Shown here: positions 12,600 through 25,577 of the stretch, piece after piece
How the letters are laid out: every line of letters starts with the position of its first letter
How positions within the stretch are numbered: the stretch's first letter is position 1
Source of the DNA: Dirofilaria immitis
Taxonomy: Eukaryota; Nematoda; Chromadorea; Rhabditida; Onchocercidae
Direction of reading: 5' to 3'
Assembly (NCBI GenBank): GCA_024305405.1
Contig: JAKNDB010000067.1
Coordinates: forward strand, 514,001 to 578,000
Length of the DNA: 64,000 nucleotides
Position numbers and translations under genes: made by a program
Notes under the pieces: model-generated
The model's database searches: none
The model's input: only the letters and a program-made list of their open reading frames with translations
Told to the model about the DNA's origin: nothing

Positions 12600-13240
12600 A
12601 TTTTTCATCTTAACGTATGAATAAAGTTCAAATATTACCAAACATTTTTTTCTCATAAAAAAATATTTGCATTCTCAAGAAGACATATTTTTGATTTGTA
12701 ATGAAAGTGATGCAATTCAATTTTAATTCTTTCAATTAGAAATTTTCACAATTCAATTATTAACATACATCGTCCGATATGAAATTAACTTTTCTTTCTT
12801 TTTTTTTTTTTTGATTCAGCTAGAAAAGATCTTCGATTAAAATGAATCTATACGAAGAATCTCTATGAAAAAATTTCATAGATTCCAATTGATTTTCAAT
12901 ATTTATTCATTTTTCTTTTTTTTCCAATATACGCTTTCTGCTAAACCAAAGTAAACAATCAGTTAGTATACCTGATAAGCTAGTTGTATGTTATTTTAGC
13001 TGTTATCCGATATTAATCATAACTATCTGCTGATATTATCATTATTATTATTTCTCAAAATTATCGCCTTTCATATATCATCCTTGATATTAATCTATCC
13101 AATTCCGTAGGCATTTATTATTTAAAATATGTAGTACAGATTGCTGTATTAGTTTGTTGCTCTATTCGTCTCTACGATATTCGTACATTAATGGTATGGT
13201 AAGAATGATATGCGAAGCATATATCATCATATTCGTTTGA

Positions 13241-13246
13241 TTTCAG
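13241..13246 (+). promoter_or_regulatory. candidate trans-/cis-splice acceptor upstream of frizzled A
   Basis: TTTCAG preceded by a T-rich stretch lies 143 bases before the ATG. In nematodes such a site can receive the spliced leader, or it can end a 5' UTR intron. There is no independent evidence. Confidence 0.35.
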
Positions 13247-13389
13247 GAATGCGATAAAAGAGTGCTCCAGTGAATGATCGCAATTTCTACTAACGACGAC
13301 GATTCAACGACTATTGAGTTGTATTGGCTTCTGAATATGAAAAAACATTAATGCCTTATAAACAGTAACAAGCAAGAAGCATATTAATA

Positions 13390-16300
13390 ATGCGACGAAT
13401 TACGCTAATGCTAATTCCAACTTATCTTTCATTTTATGCTATCAACGCTAATGTAGCAATTGTAAGCGAAGGATATCAGGTTGTTTCTTCCTTCTTGATT
13501 ATTTTTTTATTTATTTATAACTTCGCATCTGATCTTCATCATCCATTCCTTTTTAAACAACTCTTTTTTTTCTTTCATTTCATTTAAAGATTAACTTATA
13601 ATAAAATATGATCATATAACTAATCATAATAGAAGATTTGAAATGGCTGTATCTGATTTCCGATCACCACTTTAAGAATGTTAAAATGCTACACCGTTAT
13701 GTTGTTATTTTTATTCTAATATAATTGAGTATTTTATTGTTCTGTACTTTAACAAAAGGTATTTTTTTCTTGTGACAATTTCTAAGATTTATTGTATGAA
13801 GAATTTAGGTATTATTTATCAACGTTACATATCAGCATGGTACTCTCGATTTTACTGAAATGTCTCCATATGCTAATATAATGTCATTTGATAAATTCAT
13901 ACTCTTTTGCAAATAATATTGTTGAATTTTGTATTCCAATTAAAATTATTAAAGGAAAAAAATGAATAAGTAAAATTTTAATCATAATTAATGATTGATC
14001 GATTACGTTGCGGTAAATGTGGAATGAAGAAATAAGTAGTGAAATGGTTGCATTTAGTATTGCACTATTTTTTTAAAGCATTTATTGGTCGATTAGACGA
14101 GAATAATTCTTGCGGAACGATGAAATATAATAGCACATATACTTCTTGTTTTGTTTTTTTTTTTTTTTTTTAAAGTTTGAAATAGCTCGTTAAAATTAAT
14201 GACTTCATTGCTGCTCATTCGACAAGCTCCCAATTTTGATAATAATATATTGTCGAGAGCAAATTACGACATGGAGAAATGAAATGGTCGTTTATTATTT
14301 TCAATCTAATAAATTCGTAATCAGCTGCCAGAGTGAGACAATTTATTGATATTGGCAACTTTACGAGATAAGAGTTAATTCGTAATTTTACACACTTATT
14401 AATTTGTTGCTGATTAAATTGATTTAATTACTTCCAACATATGTAAGAATGGATTTCTCGTCGCTTAGCTGTCTAACAATCATGTTTTAGAAGGAGCAAA
14501 TTTCGGATCAAAGCAAAATTTTAAAACTATTCTTGATTCCTTAGCATTTTAATTGTAAAAAGAATTGTTCTATTTAGTAGTGTGTAATTAAATGATTCAT
14601 CAAAAATTCTTAATTTACAGCTATATGGATGAAACATTAGAATTTTAACTCATCCTTCTCGGAATGGATCTCTGATCCAATATTAACAATTAAATTATTC
14701 AGTAAAACATATGCATGCTCGCTTTATTTCATCGTTGTACTTCAATAAATAAAGATGAAAGATTGTAAGATTTCCAAAATTTATAAACTTTTTCATTTAG
14801 TTTAGATATTTTCAGAATGCAGCTTCAAACGACAAATGTGTCCTGATTACGATGCAAATGTGTCGAGATATACCATACAATATGACATTATTTCCAAATA
14901 TTTTGGGACATACTAAAGAAGAGGATGCATCCTCGAGATCCATCAATTTCTGCCTTTGGTTAAGGTAATTTTTTTCGATGAAGCATTCAAGGACTATATA
15001 AAGTTTTATAATAGCTGAATCCATTCGTTTATGTTTATAGCTCTGATTTATTTTTTTCTGTTGAATGAATGAATTGTTTTTGAAAATTTTTCAAAGCCTG
15101 TTGCTTTAACAGCTAAATTTAACAAATATAGTTCTCTGTGACTCATTCGATCACATAATTGGAATGTAAGACGATTTATCATCAATTTCTTCAATGCAGT
15201 CTTTCATAATTCATGAAATTTTAAATAAAAACTCCTGCTATTAATAATTAAAAAACAGAAATTTTCTGATGATAAAGTATTTAGTTAGTAGCAATGTGTT
15301 CAGAAAAACTAATGGAAAAATTCAAAAATCAGCATGATTTTCCTTCATTACTACAGAGTTAAAGGAATTCCTTTAAATTAGGGATAACTTTTGAAGATTT
15401 CGAAATTTTTCTATGAAACTTTTTTGAAAAAAACTACCAAATTGAGAAAATATTTCAGGTAAAATGCAGCGAAGATCTGAAATTTTTTCTTTGTACCATA
15501 TATGCACCTGTGTGTACCGTACTTGAACGACCGATACCGCCATGTCGGCATCTTTGTTTATCTGCCAAAATGGTTGTGAAAATTTAATGAATAAATTTGG
15601 CTTCAAGTGGCCACCGTTGCTGGCTTGCGAGCGTTTTCCCGTGGATGGTATGTGCGTAGGAGAAAATAAATCGGATGCGAGTACCGAGTCACCCCATTCA
15701 CTATCACGAAGTTTAGGTACACAAATTGAATGCCCACATACCATGCAGGTAATAATAATTGTTCATGATTACTTTGTTTTGTTTTGCTGCTTGATAGAAT
15801 AATAATTGTAATCATAGTTCTCTTTACTGTGATGCTATTTTATTTCATTATTTTAAGCTAATTTGATTCCTTAAAAAAATATTATTTTTTAATGTTTGTT
15901 TTTTAAAAGAGTTTTTTTAATCATAAAATAATAAATTTCTCTGAAATGAAGTCAGAGTGCTATGATTTTATATTGGCTTTTTAAATAAAATTAATACATT
16001 TACAGGTGATTAGTAAATCAAGGTATTCGTTGAAAATTTTGAACACTACATTAGAGCAGTGCTCATTACCGTGTTCTGCTGATAATTTGGTACCAATGTT
16101 TTCGATACTCGTATAAGACGATATCTGCGGTTTTGGACAGGTCGATTTTATTTATAACATATGTCTTCAGTTGCATTTGTACCACTATGAATATGAATAG
16201 TTATTAAAGAGTTATCAAACATTGTTTTGCTCATTGCTTCAAGTTTAAGTTTCGATTTATACAATTGGAAGACGAAACATTTGATGTAAATTTATTTGAT

Positions 16301-17995
16301 TTAATAAAAAATTCTGGGATATGTAGTGAAAACTAGGACTTTTTTCAAAATCAGTAAATAGGATCCTACACTCGTAAAGATTTTTGAAAATTGCCATTAC
16401 TTTCAGGTGCTTGGGCAGTAGCATGTTGTGCCAGCTCACTTTTTACTGTATTAACATTCTCGATCGACATGGCTCGTTTCCTTATCCAGTTAGACCCATC
16501 CATTATTTAGCAGTATGCTATCTCTTTATATCATTCGTTTATATGGTTGGTTTGGTTGCAGAGGACAAAATATCCTGTTCGGCTATTTCAGCCAGTAACA
16601 GTCCACTCGTTTCGCAGGGTATCGACAGTTTTTCATGTACTGTTATTGCAGTCACGCATTATTATTTCAGGTCAGTTTTATTAATATCTTAATTTCGAAC
16701 CAAATAATAGATTAATTTGTTGTTAAAAATTGGTCGAGCTTTTATATTTTTCCCACAAATTTGCATTTAGATATAGTACGATACTGTTAAATTCTCATAT
16801 TAAGTTAAACAGTATGCTTAGATGAAATAACTTTAACAATTCGCTCAACATTCATTTGTACATAAGTGCAAATAATTTACAGTGAAGTTCAAAAAAATCA
16901 AATGTTTTCAGCGTGGCAAGTGGTGTATGGTGGGTGATATTATGTTTAGCGTGGTTTCTGGCAGCTAATCTAAAATGGGCTCAAGAATCAATTGAAAGCT
17001 TATCCTCATATTTTCATATTCTTGCTTGGGGCATCCCGGCATTTCTAGCAATTATTATTCTTGTTACGAATACTATCGATGGTGATCTATTCACAGGAAT
17101 TTGTTCAGTAGGGAATTTGAAACCATCTGCTCTTTTCAATTTTGTCTTTGTACCAATATTTGTATGCATCGGTGAGTATTTTCATTTTTTTCTGAATTTT
17201 TAGTTGCATATTTTAAAACTCCAGAAGCACATGAGTGTTGTTAATATATAAGTCATTTTCAATTGTCTTTTTGTCAATACTAACATTCATGTTATTAACT
17301 GGAAGTTGAAAAGTCAATTTGAAATCCCAAATTTTTCTCTATTTACTTTAAGAAAAAACGGAAAACGGAAACAGCCTTCACTTCTCACAAATATAAAATA
17401 AAAACTTATTTCTCACTGGATGGCTTAAAATACGAAATGAAATTTAGACCTTTAACCAAAATCATTTTTCTCATTTATTAGTCCATACTATTAGGTAAAA
17501 TCCTTAATTGATATTGTAATTATAGCACTTGGTTTATTATTATTGGGATGTGGAATTATTTCAATGCTTCGAATACGCCGTTATATCAAATTTAAGCATA
17601 GTGATATTGATCAGAATATTCGGAAACTGGAGAAACTAATGCTACGGATATCAGCATTTGCTTTTATGTATACCCTTCCAACAATGGTTAGTGCTGCATG
17701 CATCGTCTATGAAGCATTTATGATGGAAAGTTGGTTGACTAATTGGTTGGCTATTCGATGTACGCGTCCTGATCGTGTTGCTTTTGGTTTTGCACAACCA
17801 CGTCAAACGTGTATTTCGCAAACAGACGTTAGACCACCGGATTTATTGATTTATTTTTTCAAATATTTAATGCAACTTGTAGTCGGTATAACATGTGCTG
17901 TTTGGGTATGTAGTAGTAAAACATTAAGCAGTTACTCACAAGCATATGCTAGAATTGTGCATGGCCGATCTCAAGTACCAACTATTGTTCATTAG
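13390..17995 (+). CDS. Frizzled-family Wnt receptor A (Fz1/2/7-like)
   Basis: Seven exons: 13390-13479, 14816-14964, 15459-15748, 16006-16140, 16407-16670, 16912-17171, 17526-17995. Exons 2-5 each lack one base (near 14931, 15568, 16104, 16480). With these restored, all phases join and the protein is 553 residues, normal for the family. Order: signal peptide (about 1-21); cysteine-rich Wnt-binding domain with all ten cysteines ([38 protein letters not shown]); CSLPC; then seven membrane spans ([36 protein letters not shown]). It should act at the plasma membrane, passing Wnt signals to Dishevelled. The CRD resembles Fz1/2/7 (C. elegans MOM-5 is a candidate orthologue; not proven). The usual KTxxxW motif after span 7 reads KTLSSY (529-534), so the tryptophan is replaced. 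The tail is short and ends VPTIVH. Confidence 0.93.
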
Positions 17996-20838
17996 AAATT
18001 CACTGCTCAGATATTGCTCCTCTATCTCGATGCACTACCTCCATTTTCATCACATTAATCTCTCCAAGAATATTTATTGGTGGGAATTACTTCTATCCTG
18101 GAATTGGATTATAATTTACAATAACTTATTGCTTCAGAAAAGTATTCAAAATGTGATTTGTAGGAAAAATTTTATGTTTTCTTTCAATGTTTGTTAATTC
18201 TTTGTTTTCCTATTATGCTTTGAAATTTTCGTGGATTCAAATTTAGAAACTTGATTTAAAATGAAATTTCATTCATAGGAATGAGAACGAAGAACAATAC
18301 TTTGAACTTATTTAGAAGAAGAGAGGAAAAACGGAATTGACGAGTAAAAGAATAATAGTTTAATTGCAGGAAATCAGCTACAATCGAAATATCGGTTCTC
18401 AATTTTTCTCCATTTATTTTAGAATTATTTCAAAAATATTGAGGTATATTTAAATAATTAGAAACGCAGTATGGAATTTATATCCAAAATTTCGGGATAA
18501 AGTTTTAATTTCACAGTAATCATTTTTAAATACAATATATGTTTAATTGACAGAGATTAAAAATAATGGTGCAAATTTTCTGTTAATTTACTTACTTTTC
18601 AAATAATCATAATAATACTAATTCATTTTTATGAAGCTGCAAATGCATTTTTATTCAACTACAGAGAAAAAGGAAAGGGAGTGAAAAAAATTTGTTGAAA
18701 TAAGGTAAAAATATATTATTTCTATATGAACAAATACTCATACTCAAAGATATTCCGAATTTTCCAAAGCACTTTTAAGATTCTGAGCTTTTCATATAAC
18801 GGATTATTCGAATTTTATGACTTTTTCTATTTTCTGATGACAGCAATTGCTTGTGATTTTATGCTTAAATTTGTTTTCATTTCTCAAATAAGACATGGCT
18901 TGTTTTAAATAGACATTCCATCATAGTAGATGTCAAGAAAGAGTATAACAAATAAATGCATTTTGGTGATGCAAGTCTATCTCTGCATATTTGCATGTTA
19001 TACCATATCCTGATTTTAGAAAATTGAAAGTAGTCATGGAATGCAGCGGATTTTTCCATTAAAATTATTTGATTGTTCTCGGTAGTGCTAAGATTGACAC
19101 AAATGTGGATTTTGGCAGTTTTTTCGGAAGGTATGATAGCAATCTAAGATAATATTATTATTTCATTCTCTGATTCAGATTTATGATTAATTCCTATTCA
19201 TTATCATCTCTTTTATTTGAAGTTTTTGGTAGAGTTTATGATGCTGAATGGATATTTTTAACAGGCCATGTTTAATTTTACCAGTTATCTTTGTATATTG
19301 AATTGTATTTTATTATGCAAGTTTGTGTATAATATAGTTTTCTGGAAGACATATAACAATGCTTATATTAATATAGCAATCAGTTTGTCTTTCTTCGGGC
19401 AAAATTGTATTTTATAAATTGAAATTCAATTTTTTTCTCTCAAAGTTCAGCTTCTGACAAATTTAAATTTTCTTACGAGAAGCTGACTAAATAACTCGTT
19501 AAGAGTTAGTTATTCAAAACTAAAATGGAATGATGAAGTGTAGGAAGTGAAATATTTTGCTTGATAGTCAATAAATTTCAATTGCTAATTTCTCGCCTGT
19601 CAATATCGTATACCAAAAGATAATCTCTAAGGATTTCTGATTAATTATATTTTTCGAAATTTATTTCTTAATATATAGAATTCAACAAGTTAATCAAAAT
19701 ATTTATATGTTTGCTGTTATTGCCTATTACAACAATGGGTGCTAATTAGAATGTTATTTTATGCTATATTTTATCATTTTATCATTTACTTTCTACATAT
19801 GCAACAGGATAAGCTTTCAACCTTCTAAAATGATAACACATAATACTAGCCTAAAAGGTAAATTATGGACAAAACGAAAACGATCACAAAGAAAGTAAAT
19901 GCAAAAATGATCTAATTGTAAATGTAAATTTGATATGATTAAATGATTTGATATGACACAGCTTTGTCCAAGGTATCCTTCCCTTTCTTATCATTTATTC
20001 TTACTACTATTACAAAAGTTATTACTTATTCTCCATTTACCAAGCAGGGTATTTCATTCCTTATCTCTCTTTCCTTTTCATCAATATACATTTTATTCGC
20101 TTTTCCATCTTTTTTTATCATTGTATTTCTATTTTGTATAGCAATTTTCATTGAATTTAGCATGTATGTAAGAAATATATTAGCAGGAGAGAAAAAGAAA
20201 AGTGAAATTATCTTTTTTGCCTATTTACATTACAGCAATTTATCCATTCATCCATTTATGCATTCTTCATAAGTTATATTAATCATTATCACATCATTTA
20301 TTGAAGAAATGAAGTTAATTATATAAAAATCTATGTAGATTCTTTCTTGCATTTCATTTCTTTTGATTTAAACAAATGCTCATGCATTAACAATGAAGTT
20401 TGGTTAGTTTTTTTTTTTTTTTTCTGATCAAATTCTATTCATTTGTATTGTGTAGATGATATCATTGCATGAATTTATCTACTATTACATTTCTAGGATA
20501 GAATTTCTAGAGCTTAATTATATTTCAGTTTTTTTTTTTTCTTTAATACTTGGTGAATATTGACAAATAGATTTGCATTCATTTAAAGCAGATTAATTTT
20601 GTGCTTGAAAATAAGCATGATGAAACAATCTACTGCATATATGCTAAATTTTTTTACACATATACAAGTTATTTTCATGCGATACTTACGTGAGTGACAG
20701 TGAATAACGTACGCCTATAAAAGAGTGAAACATCTAACAGAAGTTACGGAATGACGTAAAAGCTTTTGATAATGCAATCATCTAGAGAAAAGAATATTGG
20801 TTAAGAAGGAAATGTTACACAGCAGGGATGTTAGTTAG
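17996..20838. other. intergenic region between frizzled A and tetraspanin (convergent 3' ends)
   Basis: The first few hundred bases are presumably the 3' UTR of frizzled A; I see no clear AATAAA close to its stop. The rest is AT-rich with poly-T runs near 20407-20423 and 20530. An open plus frame at 19964-20272 is hydrophobic but has no splice support or family likeness, and I do not call it. Confidence 0.45.
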
Positions 20839-23800
20839 TTAATAATAAGAATCATGAAAATCCTTGAGAATCGACTTGGATAAGCAGCAAGCAAAACAAA
20901 TCCCAATTACCTGCAACGAGCCAACAACCGCACTAATTCCTCCAATCATTGCCGCATTTATGATAAGCCACTGTTCCAGACGTTCCATACAACCTGTAAG
21001 AAATTTTTTATATTTAAAATAAACTTTGAAACGTTCGATAAATTAATATTATCATTGAAAATATCTGATCGCTTAATGTGGTAACACTGAAAGAAGTTCG
21101 TAAAATGCCCTGATTCAATTCCCGATCAACTAAATTAGAAAGATTAGCATCTTTGCATTGCTTATTTCCGTATTAAGTTATTTTTATTTAAAATAAAATT
21201 CGAAGAGTCTAATTGGATGAAATGTAAGCGATATCGATTTTTAAAAATATTCCTATCTTATATCACTTTGATAACAATGCACTTACAATAATAGTTTGGT
21301 ATAATTTCCAAATTAAGATTTATGCTTAGATGAATAATAATAATACATCGCTTCAATTGCGAATTCATCTGCGAATTACGTTGATCGCAAATTTTAACAA
21401 TTTTTGGAAACTAAAAAAGTGGCCTAATTTGAAAAGGAAAAACTTGATTTTTGATAAAATCTAAATACCTGAAAGTTGTAAATTTTGCTGAATCAGTCGA
21501 CAACCAGGTGAAATTTGAATACAACATGAATCAGGCGGGATATTCCAATCCGTATAATTATGCACTCCACAGCATGCAAATTGCTTTTGAGTTTGATCCC
21601 ATGCTATTCGAACACCTGCTGAACGATTATACCTTTGCAAACCCAATGTTAGTTGTTGCGATAAGGAAGCCTGAAACTATTAAATTACAATAATATGTAA
21701 ATATATTTGATATTCAAATTGTTTTCTTTTATTTCTGATATTATCGATTAAATCATTTGTAGGACAGATAATAATAGAAATTACTTCCTTCGTAAATTTT
21801 AATTTAAATATAAAAGTTGATATTAGAAAATGATTTTTATTCTCGAAAAATGCTTACCTGAAGAGGTTCCTGTAATGCATACGCAGCGATAGCAATAGCT
21901 GTTTCAATTGTCAATACCAGAGTAAGTAGAACAGCAAAGCTTACTGTTAAACAATAATTTTCTCGAATTGCTCCACAACATCCCAAAAACCCAATAAAGA
22001 ACATGATGCACCGGCAGCAATCAATAGTATCGGTGTTGCTAATTTTTCATCTCCCAATATATCCAATAAACCAGTATATTTTAATTGTAATACTGCACCG
22101 GCAATTATCAAACCAAGACCACTCACCTAAAAATTACACTAAAAATTTCAAGATCATAAAATTGATGATAATAATTTAGAAAACATACTTGCCTACTGAT
22201 AATAATTTATTTCTTATCATTGCTCTCGAGAAAGTTTGTTAATTTAGTTAATTTTTTTTCAATTTTAAATGCGTAATTTTTCGGGAAATCTTTTATTTAT
22301 GATAATTAATATATCATTTATAACAGTTAATTTATTCTAATTATCATTAAAAATTTGTAATAGAATTTTCCATTTTCTAATAAATACAATAAATTAAATG
22401 CAAAATTGATCATATTATTCATTGGTAAAATTCCGAAGCTTTTAATAGGCCAAAACTTTTATAAAAATTGGCATTGGAAAATATGCCTTAAAATTCCGAA
22501 GCCTTTAATAGGCCAAAACTTTTATAAAAAAATGGCATTAGGAAATATGCCTTAAAATTTAAAAATATTGCATATAAAGGAATTTTCTAATCCATCTAGT
22601 CTCATTTATCATTTGAAGAAAGAAGGAAACTTCAAGAGGATATAAAAAATGATTAAAAATATTTCGCATACTTTCTTTATTCATTGAATAAAAAGCATAA
22701 ATTATTCATTCTACTTCAATCACTCCCATATGAAATAAATGAAATATTTGGCTTCTTTTTTAAATAAGACAAATCCTTTAGATAAGGAATTTATAAAAAT
22801 GATTGAATTTGTATTTTCGATATTGGCAAAATTGATTTATTATTTATCGAATTTGAAAAGCATCAAATGAAATGCTACAAAATTATTTCAAATTTTTTTA
22901 AATGCATTATCAGAGATCAATTTTCGAATGATTTCTTTGATATAAATTAACAACATTAAGAATGGTTCTTTATCAACGGCTCTCTCTATTCCTATCATTT
23001 TTTCTTTTTGCTTGAAAGTTTATTCGAAAACACTTATAAAAATAATTTGAGAATTAAAATAATTCTCAAATTCCTATTCTCGAGTCTTTATTCATCGTTG
23101 GTTAACTGCTTAGATGAAATCGCTTGTCTAGTTTTGAATTTGAAGTTTTCATTGATTGTGCTGTCGAGTTTTTTCGAATTCTAAGTTTTAATTCTCTTTT
23201 ATTGACAATGTGACAATCACTCTTACATATTTTCATTGTTAAAGACTTTTCCATGAATTGAGTTATTCCTCCCATATTTTAAAATTTTATTACGCATTAT
23301 GATGAGCAAAAACATTCACAAATTAAATTTGACCTTAAGGAAATTTTAAGAATATTGAACTTAGTTAGTAGTTTGAAAGCTAATATAATTTCTTTTTTCA
23401 GTTCTAGCAAATTTCATACTTTTCAGAATCACCGTTAGGCAAGAAAAAAATAGTAGAAATAAATGACTAAAATTAACCCGGAAATTAAATGTGCCATTTA
23501 TTCAAAACTTAAGTTAGGATTTATCCAAACGAATAAATTCAAAATATTTTGAACCTCCTATTCACTAAAGTCATATCATTAACTTATTTATTTACAACAG
23601 ATATGATTGGCAGTTAAGCTGAAGATTCAGCGACTGAATCAGTTAAGCATTCAATAAAACTTACAACAAATGTCAAATGCAACATAAATTTATAAAGTAA
23701 TCATAAAATAAAAAATAAAGTAATTATAAATTAAGATGCGAACTTATCAAATCAAAAGAAATATCATGATAAAATGATGAAGATAAACAAGGAAAGTAAA

Positions 23801-23891
23801 TAACTACAAAGCTCAATCAATTAACTTACCCACAAAATAAAATTCGCAAGGAAAAGCAAATATTTGACAAGAATAATGCCTCCTCCACCAT
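20839..23891 (-). CDS. Tetraspanin
   Basis: Four exons: 23830-23891, 21858-22126, 21469-21670, 20839-20993. Exon 1 lacks one base near 23880 (GAGGAGGC) and exon 2 one near 22002. With both restored the phases join and the product is 229 residues, normal for tetraspanins. Span 1 is VKYLLFLANFILW; spans 2 and 3 contain IGFLGCCGAIRENYCLT and LLTLVLTIETAIAIAAYAL. The large extracellular loop carries FACCGVHNYTDW (CCG at 144-146), then DSCC, PGC and GC, giving six cysteines. Span 4 is followed by a short tail ending HDSYY. Tetraspanins are plasma-membrane and vesicle scaffolds that assemble partners such as integrins and proteases. The subgroup is not assigned. Intron 1 is 1.7 kb and holds a 63-bp duplication. 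The GTAATT near the end looks like a donor, but reading through gives a proper span-4/tail sequence, so I kept it coding. Confidence 0.92.
22427..22553. repeat. 63-64 bp tandem duplication inside tetraspanin intron 1
   Basis: Two adjacent copies begin aaaattccgaag and end aaatatgcctt, differing by a few substitutions and one extra base. Confidence 0.9.
23044..23072. repeat. perfect 13-bp inverted repeat, 3-base loop
   Basis: aatttgagaatta and its exact complement flank AAA, within tetraspanin intron 1. Confidence 0.7.
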
Positions 23892-23916
23892 TTTCGACGA
23901 TTTTCAAATTTTAAAA

Positions 23917-24039
23917 TTAAAATCGATATTGTTTTCCTCCGGTGTCCAAAGCAATATTAAATCGATAGGATGCTTTATAGACGAAATAACGATAATGAAA
24001 GTTGGATCCGGCAGTATCAACACCAATAAGCCAGCTCAT
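23917..24039 (-). CDS. small ORF (40 aa) just upstream of tetraspanin; possible uORF
   Basis: An uninterrupted ATG-to-TAA frame starts MSWLIGVDTAGSNFHYRYFV and ends GGKQYRF. It stops 25 bases before the tetraspanin ATG on the same strand, so it would lie in that mRNA's 5' leader if transcription starts upstream. Its composition is less AT-biased than its flanks and it has a mixed, protein-like residue content. No family is recognised. It could be a translation-attenuating uORF, an independent micropeptide, or chance; given the missing-base errors elsewhere, its ends are uncertain. Confidence 0.3.
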   Translation of the reverse strand: MSWLIGVDTAGSNFHYRYFVYKASYRFNIALDTGGKQYRF

Positions 24040-24575
24040 TTTACGTCCACGAAACGAAAGAATCGAAGACGAAAATGCATTGAATTGTTATATGATTCAG
24101 TTTAACTAAACTCACCAAGCTAGCAAAGCTTGATTATCGAGACTAAACTAAACTAGGCTCTTTTCCATACACTTACTCGTGAGCTCAGCCATCTGTGCAG
24201 CCTTGCTTACATCTCTTGTTTTACATCCATAAAAACTCCTTTTCTTCTTTAATATGCCAAATCTACATAAATTCTGGAATTCTTTTCAGAAATTTGCTTC
24301 TTTAATTAGTCATATCTATTCCCCACAACTAGCATGACATCACATATAAAACATTAGTGAAGGCCAAAAAAATCAAAAAAAGCAACATTTTTTTTATTAC
24401 ATGAATTAAGAACTATGAGTTTTAAGAATGATTAGGAAAAAGTTATCAAAAGATAATAAGTAATTCTGCAGCAAAGCTTCTTAATTATTTATTTTTATTC
24501 AAACATAGAGAGCGAGCAACAAATAATTATACATTTGGTCCTTGATTAAAACTTTGAAAATATATAGAAACTGCC
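24040..24575. other. intergenic, no gene seen
   Basis: AT-rich stretch between the lysine-rich gene's stop and the tetraspanin leader; nothing recognised. Confidence 0.45.
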
Positions 24576-25577
24576 TCAAGAAACTTTTAATTCTGGTAAT
24601 GCATCCCAATCTTTCAATCTTTCAGGTAAGGAAGAACGAAAATTGTCTGATCTATCTTAGGATACAAATCACTTCTGTCATTAAGAAATGACATGAGCTC
24701 CTTACCAATTGATCAAAGAATTCGCTTAATTTCTTCATGTTATCATAGCGAAAATTATTTGAGAGCCCAAAAATCATCATTATAAAAGAATTCCAAAGCA
24801 CGCAAACAATGCAGTCCAAAATCAGGGAAAGTTTGCCTGATTACGCACGAGTTCTTCATCACCATTTTAATTGGTATTGCAATCAAGAATGAGTATGTTT
24901 GTAACGATGGGACCTAAATATTTCATTTCAGAAATACGGTATTGGAAAAAAAGCCATATAACCACATAAGAAAGTAATCTAATTTATGCACTTTTATGAA
25001 ATAACGAATTTAGCTACATGCATGAGGGATCTATTCATAAATCAAGTACATCCATCCGCGATCTTAATACATCGCTCAATTCGAGTTATTTTTTCCTTAA
25101 CAATATAGATTACTTTTCTCAAAATGGATATATTAAAGATATCATTAAAAAAATTCTCGTGAGAACAAAATTAAGAAAAATAAAACACTTTTTTATAAAA
25201 ATTCTTACCGATCTTGACTGCGATGGCATTTTTGATTCATAGGAGAAAATCTTTGGTGTTTTGCTTTTTTATCCTGTTTACTGATTCTGATGATGAAAAT
25301 TTCGATCGTTTCGTACCTTCCAGTTTTCTTGGGTCAAAACAGCCGTCCATATCAATGTGAGATTTATGTTTCTTGTCTTTCTCAATTTTTCTCGGTTTTT
25401 CATCATGAACAGTCTTTGACATCGACGGTTCATCAAAATCTTCAAAGGAATTAAAATATTTTTTGAATAGTTTCGAAAAGAATTTCGGGATCATGGTTTA
25501 GAACTTCTCAGGAGGACGAAACTTGAATTCGAATTTGCCAAAATCCTTGAATGCGCATAAAAAAGTAACAATTTGTC
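24576..25577 (-). CDS. unrecognised lysine-rich protein, minus strand, several apparent frameshifts
   Basis: Two exon-like blocks read as protein when single missing bases are allowed: 25209-25577 (ctaag acceptor; ends ATCG|gtaag) and 24576-24913 (tatttag acceptor to TGA). Block 1 gives VTFLCAFKDFGKFEFKFRPP, then HDPEILFETIQ, FNSFEDFDEPSMSKTVHDEK and a Lys/Ser-rich stretch with KDKKHKSH. Block 2 starts SHRYKHTHS, continues FPDFGLHCLRALEFFYNDDF and NMKKLSEFFDQL and ends WDALPELKVS. At least five single-base adjustments are needed, so the exact model is uncertain and no N-terminal ATG is chosen. The even residue mix and helical spacing argue for real coding sequence. The Lys-rich middle suggests a nuclear protein. 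No family is recognised; it could also be a 3' extension of the neighbouring CIR1-like gene. Confidence 0.4.

Larger units (their letters stand above)
10860..13240. other. non-coding upstream region of frizzled A
   Basis: No exon recognised. It contains two short direct duplications and one long perfect hairpin, listed separately. Open frames on the minus strand near 11877-12143 have no protein match and look like chance frames in AT-rich DNA. Confidence 0.45.

Noticed and set aside
15373..15744. 123-codon minus-strand open frame
   Set aside because: Antisense to exon 3 of frizzled A, whose plus-strand reading carries the conserved CRD cysteines.
14816..16670. Frizzled A as a pseudogene
   Set aside because: All four defects are single missing bases, residues between them are strongly conserved, and phases close exactly after compensation; neighbouring single-copy housekeeping genes show the same defect type.
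19953..20272. Two overlapping hydrophobic plus-strand open frames
   Set aside because: Pyrimidine-rich DNA gives Leu/Phe/Ser-rich frames; no signal-peptide boundary, splice sites or family match.
20905..20915. Possible splice donor inside the last tetraspanin exon (TTGCAG|gtaatt)
   Set aside because: Reading through gives a normal span-4 and tail (VIGICFACCLSKS) to a stop, which splicing would remove.
25018..25242. 74-codon plus-strand open frame
   Set aside because: Lies opposite the intron and exon end of the minus-strand lysine-rich gene; no match and no splice support.
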